A stretch of 44,038 bases of DNA from Planctomycetota bacterium (GCA_016795295.1 JAEUHP010000049.1:1-44038), one strand, 5' to 3'; positions 1 to 8,655 are shown, numbered from the stretch's first letter. A program made the numbers and translations. Notes: generated by a model not told the origin, from the letters alone.

Positions 1-124
1 GGCCTGGAACCACCACGGTCTCGGTGGCCAGCGGCGGCAGCGGCGCGCTGTGCAGGTGCATGGCCAGCGCTTCGAGCAATTCCTCGAGGCGGTGGCTGTG
101 GTAGAGGGTCAGTCCCGCGGGCAC
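1..124 (-). CDS. recC: Exodeoxyribonuclease V gamma subunit RecC, N-terminal fragment (runs off the window)
   Basis: Reading leftward from a GTG at 124, 41 codons stay open to the window edge. The peptide begins VPAGLTLYHSHRLEELLEAL and continues to a TETVVVPG segment. This matches the start of RecC proteins, where a YHSNRLE motif is followed by a helix and a PxxPExIxVxxxGM strand. RecC is the Chi-recognising subunit of the RecBCD helicase-nuclease used in double-strand break repair. Only about 4% of the expected protein is present. It lies 92 bp beyond the stop of the permease gene on the same strand. The family call rests on this short N-terminal motif. Confidence 0.6.
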   Translation of the reverse strand, partial: MPAGLTLYHSHRLEELLEALAMHLHSAPLPPLATETVVVPG

Positions 125-216
125 CCGATCAGGGTAGCGGGTGCCGAGGCGCCGTCACAGGAGAGGCGCCGGAAGGCCTCGTTGGCGCGCCGCGCGGCGG
201 TGGGCCGGATGCTTGG

Positions 217-1515
217 TCAGAAGGCTGCCCAGTGGCTGCGCAGCCACAGCCACCCAGCCGCCAGCGCCAGCGTCAGCGCCGTGATCGGCAGCCCAGTGCG
301 CAGGTGTTCGTGCACCCAACTCCGGCCGACCGGCTGCACCCCGAGCCGTCCCGCCTGTTCGACCACGATCAAGTTGGCGATCGAACCGACCAGCAGCGCA
401 TTGCCGGCCAGCGTCGTCGCCAGCGCCAGGATCGGTCCGGCCAGCGCGTGGTCGGCGACCGGCAGCAGCAGCATGGTCAGTGGCACGTTCGACACCACGT
501 TCGAACCGACCACCGCCACGGCGAACAGGGCCTCCGGCCGGTGGCAATCGACTCCCCAGGCCGAAAACGCGCCGAACCATCGGTCGGGATGGCCCGCCGC
601 CTGCAGCGCGTGGTTGGTGACGAACAGCCCCGCGAACAACACCAGGAGCTGCCAGTCCACCAGGTCGAGCATCGCCCGCGTGGTCTGGCGGCGCGACACC
701 AGCAGCACCCCGCCCGCCAGCATCGCCAGCGCTTCGCGCGGCAGCGGGCCGGCCAGCAGGCCAGCCACCAGCAGCACCAGCACCACGAGGCCCTTCTGCG
801 TCTGCCCGCGGTCGAACGGCTCCGCGGCGCATGCCTGCTCGGGCAGTTCGCGCGCAAAGCGGCCGCGGTAGGCGCGCGCCAGCACCCACCACACCACCAA
901 CAGGCCGAGCGCTGCCGGTACCCCGCCGTCGAGCAGATACCGGCCGAACGGCAGGTGCAGCGCCTGGCCGATCAGCATGTTCTGCGGGTTGCCGATCAAG
1001 GTCGCCGCCGAACCGACGTTGCTGGCGGCCGCCAGTCCGAGCAGGAACGGCACCGGATCGAGCCGCCGCTGCCGGCACACGTCGACCAGCACCGGCGCCA
1101 CCGCGAGGCACACCACGTCGTTGGTCAGCAGCGCCGCCAGCGCGCCGGCCGTCAGGACCAGTTCGAACAGCAGTCGTTCGGGCGACCCCGGATGCGCCGC
1201 CAACCGCCGCGTCACTTCGGCGTAGAAGCCCGCGCGGCGGAACTGTGCCGAGACCAGCATCAGCCCGAGCAACAGACCGATGGTGCCGACGTCGATCGCG
1301 GCCCACGCTGCCGCCGGGGTCATGGTGCCGCCGGCGACCAGCGCCACCGCGCCGAGCAGCGCGGCCCCGGTGCGGTCGAGGCCGAGTCCGGGCACCCGCC
1401 CGGCGATCATCACGGCGTAGACGGCGACGAACACGGCGAGCGACAGGTCCAAGGCATGGAGGCTACGGCTTCCAGCCCCTGCCGGGCAATGGAACGCATC
1501 GCACCGCCCTGGCAA
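217..1515 (-). CDS. ArsB/NhaD-SLC13 superfamily anion/sodium permease
   Basis: A 432-residue polytopic membrane protein with about 10-12 hydrophobic segments. The two halves carry the paired motifs of the ion transporter superfamily: LLTNDVV and SNVGSAATLIGNPQN in the first half, and SNVVSNVP and GNALLVGSIAN in the second. These are the re-entrant substrate-binding segments of ArsB/NhaD/DASS carriers. The substrate (arsenite, Na+/H+, dicarboxylate or sulfate) cannot be told from sequence. The ATG at 1515 gives an unconvincing 18-residue head. A TTG at 1452, just before the first membrane helix, is a plausible alternative and would leave more room for the divergent pgk promoter. Confidence 0.85.
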   Translation of the reverse strand: MPGRCDAFHCPAGAGSRSLHALDLSLAVFVAVYAVMIAGRVPGLGLDRTGAALLGAVALVAGGTMTPAAAWAAIDVGTIGLLLGLMLVSAQFRRAGFYAEVTRRLAAHPGSPERLLFELVLTAGALAALLTNDVVCLAVAPVLVDVCRQRRLDPVPFLLGLAAASNVGSAATLIGNPQNMLIGQALHLPFGRYLLDGGVPAALGLLVVWWVLARAYRGRFARELPEQACAAEPFDRGQTQKGLVVLVLLVAGLLAGPLPREALAMLAGGVLLVSRRQTTRAMLDLVDWQLLVLFAGLFVTNHALQAAGHPDRWFGAFSAWGVDCHRPEALFAVAVVGSNVVSNVPLTMLLLPVADHALAGPILALATTLAGNALLVGSIANLIVVEQAGRLGVQPVGRSWVHEHLRTGLPITALTLALAAGWLWLRSHWAAF

Positions 1516-1538
1516 GATGCCGCGCCCAAGCCGTTCCC

Positions 1539-2708
1539 ATGAAGAAGCTCTCCGATCTCGATCTCCGCGGCCAGCGTGTCCTGGTCCGCGTCGACTTCAA
1601 CGTGCCGCTCGACGCGGCAGGTCACGTCACCAGCGACGCGCGCATCCGCGAGAGCCTGCCGACGATCCGCGCGATCCTGGCCGCCGGTGGCCGGCCGGTG
1701 CTGATGTCGCACCTCGGCCGACCGAAGGGCAAAGTGGTCGAGTCGATGCGCCTCGCCCCCGTGGCCAAGCGCCTCCAGGAACTGCTCGGCTCGCCGGTGC
1801 AATACGTCAAGGACTGCATCGGTCCCGAGGCGGAAGCGGCCTCGCGCGCCTTGCCGGCCGGCGCATGCCTCGTGCTGGAGAACCTGCGCTTTCGCGATGC
1901 CGAAGAAGCCGGGGATCCGGCGTTCGCCGCGGCGCTGGCCAAGAACGGCGACGTCTACGTCAACGACGCGTTCGGCACCGCGCACCGCGCCCATGCTTCG
2001 GTGAGTGGCGTCTGCCAGCACCTGCCGAAGGCCGCTGGCCTGCTGCTGCAGCGCGAACTGGATGCGTTCGCCCGGGTTCTGGAGCGGCCGGCGCGGCCGT
2101 TCGTGGCGATCCTCGGCGGCGCCAAGGTCAGCGACAAGCTGCCGGTGATCGAGAACCTGCTGCCCAAGGTCGACACGCTGATCGTCGGCGGCGCGATGGC
2201 CTACACCTTCCTCGCCCAGCAGGGCATCGGCGTGGGCAAGTCCCTGGTCGAACGCGAGTTGGTCGGCGAGGCCGGCCGGGTGCTGGCGCAGGCCAAGGCC
2301 CAGGGCAAGCGGCTGTTGCTCCCGGTCGACCACGTTTGCGCTGCCGAGTTCAAGGCCGACGCGGCGCCCAGCGTGCACGTGGGCCACATCCCCGAGGGCC
2401 AGATGGGCCTCGACATCGGTCCGGCCACGGTGCAGCTCTACGTCGAAGCGCTGCGCTCGGCGCAGACCATCGTCTGGAACGGCCCGATGGGGGTGTTCGA
2501 GATGGCGAGCTTTGCCCAGGGCACGCGTGCGGTGGCGTTGGCGGTCGCCGCGTCCGGCGCCTTCACCGTGGTGGGCGGCGGCGATTCGGTGGCCGCGGCC
2601 GAACAGATGGGCGTGGTCGCCAAACTGTCGCACGTGTCGACCGGCGGCGGCGCTTCGCTCGAGCTGCTCGAGGGCAAGGTGCTGCCGGGCGTCGCCGCGC
2701 TCCGCTGA
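1539..2708 (+). CDS. pgk: Phosphoglycerate kinase
   Basis: 389 residues, the usual bacterial length. It interconverts 1,3-bisphosphoglycerate plus ADP and 3-phosphoglycerate plus ATP in glycolysis. The N-terminus has RVLVRVDFNVPL and the substrate loop SHLGRPKG. The interdomain segment has the family ENLRF and NDAFGTAHRAH motifs and the nucleotide-domain ILGGAKVSDK. The C-terminus has WNGPMGVFE and the GGGDS phosphate loop with the terminal STGGGASLE motif. The ATG at 1539 is preceded by ccgttccc with no obvious Shine-Dalgarno. The gene stands alone, divergent from the permease and convergent with the HAD gene 14 bp away. Confidence 0.97.
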   Translation: MKKLSDLDLRGQRVLVRVDFNVPLDAAGHVTSDARIRESLPTIRAILAAGGRPVLMSHLGRPKGKVVESMRLAPVAKRLQELLGSPVQYVKDCIGPEAEAASRALPAGACLVLENLRFRDAEEAGDPAFAAALAKNGDVYVNDAFGTAHRAHASVSGVCQHLPKAAGLLLQRELDAFARVLERPARPFVAILGGAKVSDKLPVIENLLPKVDTLIVGGAMAYTFLAQQGIGVGKSLVERELVGEAGRVLAQAKAQGKRLLLPVDHVCAAEFKADAAPSVHVGHIPEGQMGLDIGPATVQLYVEALRSAQTIVWNGPMGVFEMASFAQGTRAVALAVAASGAFTVVGGGDSVAAAEQMGVVAKLSHVSTGGGASLELLEGKVLPGVAALR

Positions 2709-2722
2709 AGTCGTCGCGGCGC

Positions 2723-3301
2723 TCAGCAGCGCAGTGCGTACTCGAACTGGTTGAGCCGCGCCACCGCCGACCACAGGTCGTCTTCGACGAAGTGTGGCTC
2801 GACCGAGAACTCCCGGTCGCGGCCGCCTTGCCCGGTGCGCACCAGGATCGTGCCCAGTTCGGCGCGCTGCCCGGCCAGCACGTCGGCAGTGGTGTGGCCG
2901 ATCATCCAGCAGCGCTGCAGGTTCAGGTCGAACTCCTGCTGCGCCATCTTGAAGATGCCGGGGCCGGGCTTGCGGAACACGCTCTCCTTGCGGAACCGCC
3001 CCTTGCCCTTCGGATGGTAGGGACAGGAGTAGATCTTGGTGATCGGGATGCCCTCGGCGCGCAGGCGGTCGAGCAGTGCCGCGCAGAACGCCGTGAACTC
3101 CTTCTCTTTGAGCTGGCCGAAGGCGATGTCCTGGCGGCTGGTCGCGACGAACAGCTTGAATTGCTTGGGGTCGATGCGGCCGAGCGCTTCGAGAGCGCGG
3201 TCGAGGAACGGCACGGTGCCGTCTTGGCCGAGTGCGGCTTTCTGCACCAGGACGCCGTCGAGTTCGAAGAACACGCCTTGCTTGTCGGGGATCTTGGCCA
3301 T
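2723..3301 (-). CDS. HAD-superfamily protein resembling GmhB/HisB-N phosphatases, with altered catalytic motifs
   Basis: 192 residues. Overall order matches D-glycero-D-manno-heptose-1,7-bisphosphate 7-phosphatase: motif I VFFELDGV (10-17), motif II VATSRQDIAFG (52-62), a CPYHP loop (93-97), FRKPGPGIF (109-117), and motif IV CWMIGHTTAD (131-140) followed by LVRTGQ. Key differences: the nucleophile Asp of DxD is Glu13 (codon GAA), the GmhB CxCRKP zinc cysteines are missing (SVFRKP), and the motif IV GD is GH (His136). Family knowledge says these positions bind Mg2+ and form the phospho-Asp, so activity is doubtful. The ATG at 3301 begins just before the fold; in-frame sequence upstream looks non-coding. 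Confidence 0.75.
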   Translation of the reverse strand: MAKIPDKQGVFFELDGVLVQKAALGQDGTVPFLDRALEALGRIDPKQFKLFVATSRQDIAFGQLKEKEFTAFCAALLDRLRAEGIPITKIYSCPYHPKGKGRFRKESVFRKPGPGIFKMAQQEFDLNLQRCWMIGHTTADVLAGQRAELGTILVRTGQGGRDREFSVEPHFVEDDLWSAVARLNQFEYALRC

Positions 3302-3603
3302 GGTCTGGCGGCTCGGGAGCGGTGGGGTGGGGGTGGCTGGCGGCGCCAGGAGGGGCCTGGAGCTGGCCATGGCATCGGCTGTTTGGCTGCGGCCCTGGAG
3401 AATGAGGGAAAATTGCCCGACCAATTCCTCGCCGCCAGGCGGTGGGCCTCTGGGCAGGAATCGGCCACAACCCACCAGGATCGAAGAGCTTGGGGCCTCG
3501 GCTGGCCGCCGGCCGGTTGCTGTGGAAATTCTGGCCAAGGCAGCCCGTGCGGGCGTAAGGCCGGCATACTGCAACGCTCGTCGTCCCCACCTCGTTCCGC
3601 ACC
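3302..3603. other. Divergent intergenic region between the HAD and ECF sigma genes
   Basis: 302 bp without a convincing gene. It must hold the divergent start signals of both neighbours. A CATACT at 3565-3570 could be a -10 element for the sigma gene, but no matching -35 was found. A GGAAATT near 3523 resembles an ECF -35, but its spacing to any -10-like sequence is poor. Nothing else was recognised. Confidence 0.4.
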
Positions 3604-4158
3604 TTGAGCCCGAGCCCTGACTCCGAACTGATGCTCCGCGTCCAGGCGGGGGATCTCGAGGCGTTTTCGCAGCTCGTCCAGAGGTTCCAGAACGTCGTGT
3701 ACGGATTGGCGATGACCATGCTGCGGCGTCCCGAGGATGCCGAAGAGGCGGCTCAGGACACCTTCCTCAAGGTGTTCCGCGCCCGCGGCAGCTTCGATCC
3801 CAGCCGCAGTCTGGAGCCCTGGTTGCTGCGCATCGCGGGCAACGCCTGCCGCGACAAGCTGCGGCGCCGCAAGGCGGCCGCGCTGCCGGCGGTTGCGATC
3901 GCCGACGAGTTGGCCATGCAGATCGCCGACCCCCGGGAACGTTCCCTGCAGCACCAGCATGCAGACCAAGCGGTGCGGGCCGAGCTGGATCGCCTCAGCG
4001 ACAAGGTGCGTCAACCCCTGGAGCTCAAGTACCTGCGCGGCTTGACCAACCAGCAGATCGCCGAGGCCCTCGGCATCTCGCTCAGCAACGTCAAGGTGCA
4101 GATCGCGCGCGGCAAGGACATCCTGCAGAGTCGCCTGCAAAAGGTGCGCGAAGCATGA
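3604..4158 (+). CDS. ECF-family RNA polymerase sigma factor
   Basis: 184 residues, typical of ECF sigma-70 factors, with region 2 and region 4 only. Region 2 (about 8-80) has AGDLEAFSQLVQRFQNVVY, the PEDAEEAAQDTFLKVF core-binding/-10 helix and EPWLLRIAGNACRDKLRRR. Region 4 (about 125-180) has LRGLTNQQIAEALGISLSNVKVQIARG, a helix-turn-helix for the -35 element. The start used is TTG at 3604; an ATG at 3631 would still keep all of region 2. Its TGA overlaps the ATG of the next gene (ATGA), so it is translationally coupled to its probable membrane anti-sigma factor. Confidence 0.95.
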   Translation: MSPSPDSELMLRVQAGDLEAFSQLVQRFQNVVYGLAMTMLRRPEDAEEAAQDTFLKVFRARGSFDPSRSLEPWLLRIAGNACRDKLRRRKAAALPAVAIADELAMQIADPRERSLQHQHADQAVRAELDRLSDKVRQPLELKYLRGLTNQQIAEALGISLSNVKVQIARGKDILQSRLQKVREA

Positions 4159-6863
4159 GCGACCTACGGGGTGGCCAGCAGGGTGACTTCCAGCCGGGGG
4201 ATCGCCAGCCGGATGGCCTGAATTTTGGCGGCCTGAACTTTGGCGGCCAGAATTATGGCGATGGGCAGCGCGAGCCCCTGCACCAGCCGCCCGATCCTGA
4301 TCTGTTGCGGGCGCGACCGCCGCGCAATCCGGCGTGTGCCGTGGTGCGCGGGTTGTTGCGCGACAGCGCGGACGGCGACCTCGAGGCCGCTGACCAGCGG
4401 GTCGTCGACGAGCACGTGCATGGCTGCCGCGAGTGTGGCATCGCGCTCAGTCAGGCCGAACACGAAGTGTTGCGGCTGCGGCGGGCGTTCGCCCGCGAGG
4501 ACGTGGCCGCGGTGCCCGTTGGCTTTGCGCGGCGGGTCGTGGATCGCCTGGTGCTCGACGAAACCTCGCTGTTGCCGCGTGAGCAGTTGCTGCGTGGTTC
4601 GGTTGTTCCGGGCTCGGTTGTTCCGAGCTCGGTTGTTCCCGGACATGTTTCCGGCCAGCGAACCGATCGGGCTGCGGGCGGTGGCGACGGTATGGTAGTG
4701 CGGCGGCCTGCGGCCCGGCGGTGGCGCTGGTTTGCGGTGCTCTACAGTGCGGCCCTGCTGATGCTGTTGCTCGCGCTCGGCGTGGGGTACGAGTGGTTGT
4801 GGGTCGAATCGCGGCCGGTGGCACACGCCCGTCTGGTGATCACCGCGGCGGCGGAGACCTACAGCGACGATGGCACGCGTTTGGAGCGCGGCGATGGGCT
4901 CGGCGACGCCCAATCTCTCTGGGTCGGCAGCAGCGGTCTCGCGCGCGCCGAGTGGCACGATGCTTCCGCCAAGCGCCAGCCGGCTGCCACCTTCGAGATC
5001 ACCAACCGTGGCGAAGTGCGCGTGCAGGACGGCACCACGGTGCTGGTGCAGGGCAACTTGCTGGTGGAGTCCCGGCGTCCGCTGTCGATTCCGGTCGCCG
5101 ATGGCAGTCGCCTCGACCTCGGGATCGGTGAGTATCTGATCGGTGTCGACGACCTGCGTCCGGATCGGGGGCGCAATCTGCTCGGTGCCACGCCGGAAGA
5201 CCTCAGGGTGTCGATCGAAGTGCGGCGTGGCGATGCGGCCCAGGTGGTGCGCGGTGCCCGGGGCGCGACCTTGGTCGACGTCGGGCAGCTCGGTGTCTAC
5301 CGCGGTGGATCGGCCGTGGACTTGGTCGCGGTGTCGGCTTCGGGTGGCGAAGCCTTGGGCGCTGGGCGCCGACGCGAGCCGGTCGAGAACCCCGAGACCC
5401 GCCAGGCACTGCTCAGCGGCGTGGTCGTGGATCGCGCCGGCTTGGCCGTGGGTGGCGCCGACGTGCTGGTGTCGTTCGGCAGCCAGGGGCTGCAGCGCAT
5501 GTTGGCCACCGGCACGGCAGCAGCTGGCTCGTTCTTCGTCGAAACCGGGGTCGTCGGTTCGCCCAGCGCCTGTGGTGCGGCCTTCGCGATCGTCCAGGTG
5601 CTGGCGCCGACGGGGCGGCAGGATCTGGGGTTCGGCCTGCCGGACGTGCACAGCTTGGTTCATCGCGATGGCCATGCCCGCCTCGCCGAGCCTGTGGTGC
5701 TGGACGCTACGGTGCCGGTGTTCGGCTCGGTGGCCGACGAAGACGGGGGCGCACTCGGTGGCGTGCGCGTGGTGCCGTGCGTCGTCGACGAGTTGTTCGC
5801 CGCGGTGCTGGTGTGGTCCGCAGGGCAAGTGCTGACCGGCCCGGCTGGCGAGTTCGTCGTGCGCCGGTTGCCCGGACAGCTGCCCAGGCACCAGCGCTTG
5901 GCCCTGCTGCTCTACCACGAGCAGTTCGAGCCGGCGGTGCTCCCGGTGCCGGAGCGCGGCACCAACATCCTGGCACCCGGTGGCGCCCGTGGTGTGTTGC
6001 GCGCTCTGCGCACGGTGCCGCTGGTGGGTTTGCCGGCGAACAGTGCGCTGACCGTGTTCGAAGACGTGCCCGGGTTCCCGCCCGGGGTGGCTGCCGTGCG
6101 CCGTCCCGTGGCGGCAGATGCCTCGGGTTCGGCAACTCTGTCGGTCGGCGGCGGCCGGTTGTGGCTGCGCAACTCGAGTCCGACCCAGCCCATGCTGCGC
6201 GAACTGGTCCGCGATGGCACGGTCGCCGATGCGCCGTATCGGCCGCAAGGCGGGTCGCCGCGGCTCTTGGGCAGCGTGTTCCAGGCGCAGCAACCACTGC
6301 TCGGCACCGAATTGCTGATTGCATCCTCCAGCCGCTTCCAGCGCTTCCGCACGGCGTCCAGCGCGCCCTCGGCCGGGGTCGTGCTGGCCGTTCAGGACGC
6401 CTTCGGTGGCCGGTCTGGGATCGGAGCGCAGGTGTTCGCGGTTCGTGCCGGCCCGGTGCGGGACCTCGGCGTCCAGCGGTTCCTGGGCTTGGTGCCGTCG
6501 AGTGGCAGCATGCTGCTCGATTGCGAGCCCGGCGAGTACGGCGTCGTGGTGCTCGCTGCGGACGGCAGCTTGGCTGGCTGTGAGCTCACCGCCGCCGGCG
6601 ACGGCATGGACCTGCAGTTGGCCGAGTGCGGCCGCATCCTGCTCGACGCTGCCCTGCGCAACCCGACCGGGGCCGCCGTGGCGGTCCAACTCGAACGGCT
6701 GGATCCGCCGCTCCGCGGCCTGCAGCCGACGCTGGTGCGGTTCACCGGTCCCCTGCAGTCGTGGGAGATCGCGGGGGTGCCGCCGGGCCACTACTTGGTC
6801 CAGGTCGCCGGGCGCACCTGGCAGATCGAAGTCCCCGCGGGCGGCCAGTTGCTGCTGCGCTGA
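4155..6863 (+). CDS. Giant membrane anti-sigma factor with zinc-finger head and FecR-like/regulatory-like outer part
   Basis: 902 residues. The cytoplasmic head holds a zf-HC2 type anti-sigma signature, H87-x3-C91-x2-C94. One hydrophobic helix follows at about 190-215 (WFAVLYSAALLMLLLALGVGY). Beyond it lies a FecR-like segment with a DGTTVLVQGNLLVES-type strand pattern and a run of beta-rich modules. One of these (about 417-450) reads LSGVVVDRAGLAVGGADVLV, like carboxypeptidase regulatory-like domains. ATGA coupling to the ECF sigma supports a sigma/anti-sigma pair, the head binding sigma and the outer 690 residues sensing or binding something in the periplasm. That last point is inference. 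Two in-frame 15-bp triplicate repeats lie in the linker regions. Confidence 0.8.
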   Translation: MSDLRGGQQGDFQPGDRQPDGLNFGGLNFGGQNYGDGQREPLHQPPDPDLLRARPPRNPACAVVRGLLRDSADGDLEAADQRVVDEHVHGCRECGIALSQAEHEVLRLRRAFAREDVAAVPVGFARRVVDRLVLDETSLLPREQLLRGSVVPGSVVPSSVVPGHVSGQRTDRAAGGGDGMVVRRPAARRWRWFAVLYSAALLMLLLALGVGYEWLWVESRPVAHARLVITAAAETYSDDGTRLERGDGLGDAQSLWVGSSGLARAEWHDASAKRQPAATFEITNRGEVRVQDGTTVLVQGNLLVESRRPLSIPVADGSRLDLGIGEYLIGVDDLRPDRGRNLLGATPEDLRVSIEVRRGDAAQVVRGARGATLVDVGQLGVYRGGSAVDLVAVSASGGEALGAGRRREPVENPETRQALLSGVVVDRAGLAVGGADVLVSFGSQGLQRMLATGTAAAGSFFVETGVVGSPSACGAAFAIVQVLAPTGRQDLGFGLPDVHSLVHRDGHARLAEPVVLDATVPVFGSVADEDGGALGGVRVVPCVVDELFAAVLVWSAGQVLTGPAGEFVVRRLPGQLPRHQRLALLLYHEQFEPAVLPVPERGTNILAPGGARGVLRALRTVPLVGLPANSALTVFEDVPGFPPGVAAVRRPVAADASGSATLSVGGGRLWLRNSSPTQPMLRELVRDGTVADAPYRPQGGSPRLLGSVFQAQQPLLGTELLIASSSRFQRFRTASSAPSAGVVLAVQDAFGGRSGIGAQVFAVRAGPVRDLGVQRFLGLVPSSGSMLLDCEPGEYGVVVLAADGSLAGCELTAAGDGMDLQLAECGRILLDAALRNPTGAAVAVQLERLDPPLRGLQPTLVRFTGPLQSWEIAGVPPGHYLVQVAGRTWQIEVPAGGQLLLR
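4217..4261 (+). repeat. Three tandem 15-bp units in the anti-sigma N-terminus
   Basis: Three consecutive 15-bp copies (4217-4231, 4232-4246, 4247-4261) of a cctgaaYtttggcgg-type unit encode G-L-N-F-G, G-L-N-F-G and G-Q-N-Y-G. The length keeps the frame. The local A/T content is higher than that of the surrounding gene. Confidence 0.85.
4596..4640 (+). repeat. Three tandem 15-bp units encoding SVVP-type pentapeptides
   Basis: Units at 4596-4610, 4611-4625 and 4626-4640 share the core tcggttgttcc and encode GSVVP, GSVVP and SSVVP. They sit in the cytoplasmic linker between the zinc-finger head and the membrane helix, and change its length without breaking frame. Confidence 0.85.
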
Positions 6864-6949
6864 GCGCGCGGCGGCTGCTCCAGGTTCCCGCTGCCCGAGC
6901 CAGCACAGCTGCCGCCGCAGGCCCGGGCCGCAGCCCCAGCGCTGCTCCT

Positions 6950-7399
6950 TCAGTCGTCCCAGTGGCCGAGGTGGAACGCGCCACCGACCTCGAGCCAGCG
7001 GCGGAAACTGTCGTGGTAGGGCGCGGTCAATTCTCGCATCAGCTCGGCGCGGGACATCCAGCGCACGGCGCGGACTTCGCATCCTGCCACGGGTTCGCCC
7101 GGGGCCACGTCGACGGCGAAGAAGAACGAGCGCCACGCGTGGCGGCGCTGACCGCGGTGGCAGCGCTGGCCTTCCTGCACGAACAGGAACTGCGGCGTGC
7201 CGACCAGGTGCAGGCCGGTCTCCTCGCGCAGCTCGCGACCCAGCGCCTCGTGCAGCAGTTCGCCGGCTTCGACCCGACCGCCCGGCAGGTCCCAGGTCCG
7301 CACCGTGCCACCGCCCAGCAGGCGATCGTTGCCGACCATCAGATACCGGTCGCCGCGGCAGTGCACGGCGAAGGCGCCGAGGAAGTCGCCGTTGCTCAT
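6950..7399 (-). CDS. NUDIX hydrolase
   Basis: 149 residues with a perfect NUDIX box at 41-63: G, five residues, E47, seven residues, then R55-E-L-R-E-E60-T-G-L. The box glutamates bind the divalent metals that catalyse hydrolysis of a nucleoside diphosphate linked to another moiety. The LGGGTVRTWDLPGGRVEAGE segment resembles GDP-mannose/NTP-type NUDIX enzymes, but the substrate cannot be assigned. It lies 52 bp downstream of the GT4 glycosyltransferase gene on the same strand, so a role in nucleotide-sugar housekeeping is possible (inference). Confidence 0.9.
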   Translation of the reverse strand: MSNGDFLGAFAVHCRGDRYLMVGNDRLLGGGTVRTWDLPGGRVEAGELLHEALGRELREETGLHLVGTPQFLFVQEGQRCHRGQRRHAWRSFFFAVDVAPGEPVAGCEVRAVRWMSRAELMRELTAPYHDSFRRWLEVGGAFHLGHWDD

Positions 7400-7451
7400 C
7401 GCGCCATCGAACGCTCTCGGGGCTGGTTCGGCAAGCGCTTGGCCCGCAGCG

Positions 7452-8600
7452 TCATCGGCTCCCGCGGTAGGCTGCGGCCAGAGTCGCGGCAACCCGCTCC
7501 GGTGCCGAAGCGGCAACGCGAGCCGCGGCGGCGTCCAGACAGCGGCGCGCAAGGGCCGTGGACGCGGCGAGCTCTTGCACCGCGGCGGCGAGCCCCGCGG
7601 GCCCGGCGCGCTCGGGCACCAGCATGCCGGCACCAGCGGCCAGGGCATCGCCAACCCCAGGCACGTCGTAGCCGACCACTGGCACACCCGCTGCGGCGGC
7701 TTCGACCGCGACCAGGGGCAGCCCTTCGCGGCGGCTCGGCAGCACCAGGGCGTCGAAGGCGGGCAGCAGCCGCACCGCGTCAGGGCGCGCCCCGACCCAA
7801 TCCAACCGACCACTCAGATCGCGGCTGCCCGCGCGCAAGGCCGTGCGCATGGGCCCGTCGCCGAACACGACGCCGCGGGCCTTTGGCAGGTGCCGCAACA
7901 CTGCGGCGAAGTGCTCGAGCCTCTTGATCGGCACGAGCCGGCCGATGGCGACGAGGCACAGGGCGTCTTCTTGCAGTCCAAGCTCCTGCCGCGCCGCGTT
8001 GCGCGCCACGAACTCGGGCAGCGGCACTGCCGGGGGCACCACGGCGATGCGGGCTCGCGGTGCGACGCGCGCTGCGGCGAGTTCGTCGGCGCACGAGGCG
8101 CTGACGGCGAACAGCAAGTCGGTGCGCGCGGCGAGCCGCTGCTCGAGGCGCGCCAGCAGCCAGGACCGCAGCGGGCCGAAGTAGTCGCGCAGCACGTGCC
8201 CGTGGAAGGTGTGCGCGGTACGGCCGATGCCCACGTCCCACGCCGCGCGGCGGCCGAGCCAGCCGGCTTTGCTGGTGTGGGTGTGCACCACATCGGGTTG
8301 GAACGCCGCGATCAGGTGGCGCAGTGCGGCCAACGCCTGGCGGTCGCGCAGCAGGTGCGGCCGCCGCTGCAGTTCGGGCAGTGCCAGCCAGCCAGCCGCG
8401 GGTGCGCCGGCGAGCAGGCGGGCGCGGTCCACGGACGGCACTCCCGCGTCGGCGGGGCTGAGGGCCGTTTCGGCCGAGTCCACGGCGCCGGTGACCAGCA
8501 GGGTCGTCAGTCCCTGGGCTGCGTGCGCGTGCCACAGCGCGACGGCTTGCCGGGTCGGGCCGCCGAGGTTGGGCCGGGTCAGGATGCGCAGCACCCGCAT
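7452..8600 (-). CDS. GT4-family glycosyltransferase
   Basis: 382 residues with the two-Rossmann GT-B layout. The N-terminus MRVLRILTRPNLGGPTRQA has the Gly-rich acceptor loop seen in family 4 enzymes. PDVVHTHTSKAGWLGR (about 100-115) and the C-terminal SRREGLPLVAVEAAAAGVPVV carry the EX7E nucleotide-sugar signature. It probably transfers a sugar onto an envelope glycan or lipid at the cytoplasmic membrane face. It follows the DUF5658 gene by 55 bp and precedes the NUDIX gene, so the three may be one leftward transcript. Confidence 0.9.
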   Translation of the reverse strand: MRVLRILTRPNLGGPTRQAVALWHAHAAQGLTTLLVTGAVDSAETALSPADAGVPSVDRARLLAGAPAAGWLALPELQRRPHLLRDRQALAALRHLIAAFQPDVVHTHTSKAGWLGRRAAWDVGIGRTAHTFHGHVLRDYFGPLRSWLLARLEQRLAARTDLLFAVSASCADELAAARVAPRARIAVVPPAVPLPEFVARNAARQELGLQEDALCLVAIGRLVPIKRLEHFAAVLRHLPKARGVVFGDGPMRTALRAGSRDLSGRLDWVGARPDAVRLLPAFDALVLPSRREGLPLVAVEAAAAGVPVVGYDVPGVGDALAAGAGMLVPERAGPAGLAAAVQELAASTALARRCLDAAAARVAASAPERVAATLAAAYRGSR

Positions 8601-8655
8601 GCCGTCCTGCTTACCCGTCGCGGCCTCGGCCGCAACCGAATCTCGGTGGCGAAGC

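Noticed and set aside
4164..7136. A 990-codon open frame antisense to the anti-sigma gene
   Set aside because: High-GC shadow. The translation is His/Arg/Gln-rich without domains, and the sense strand has clear family motifs.
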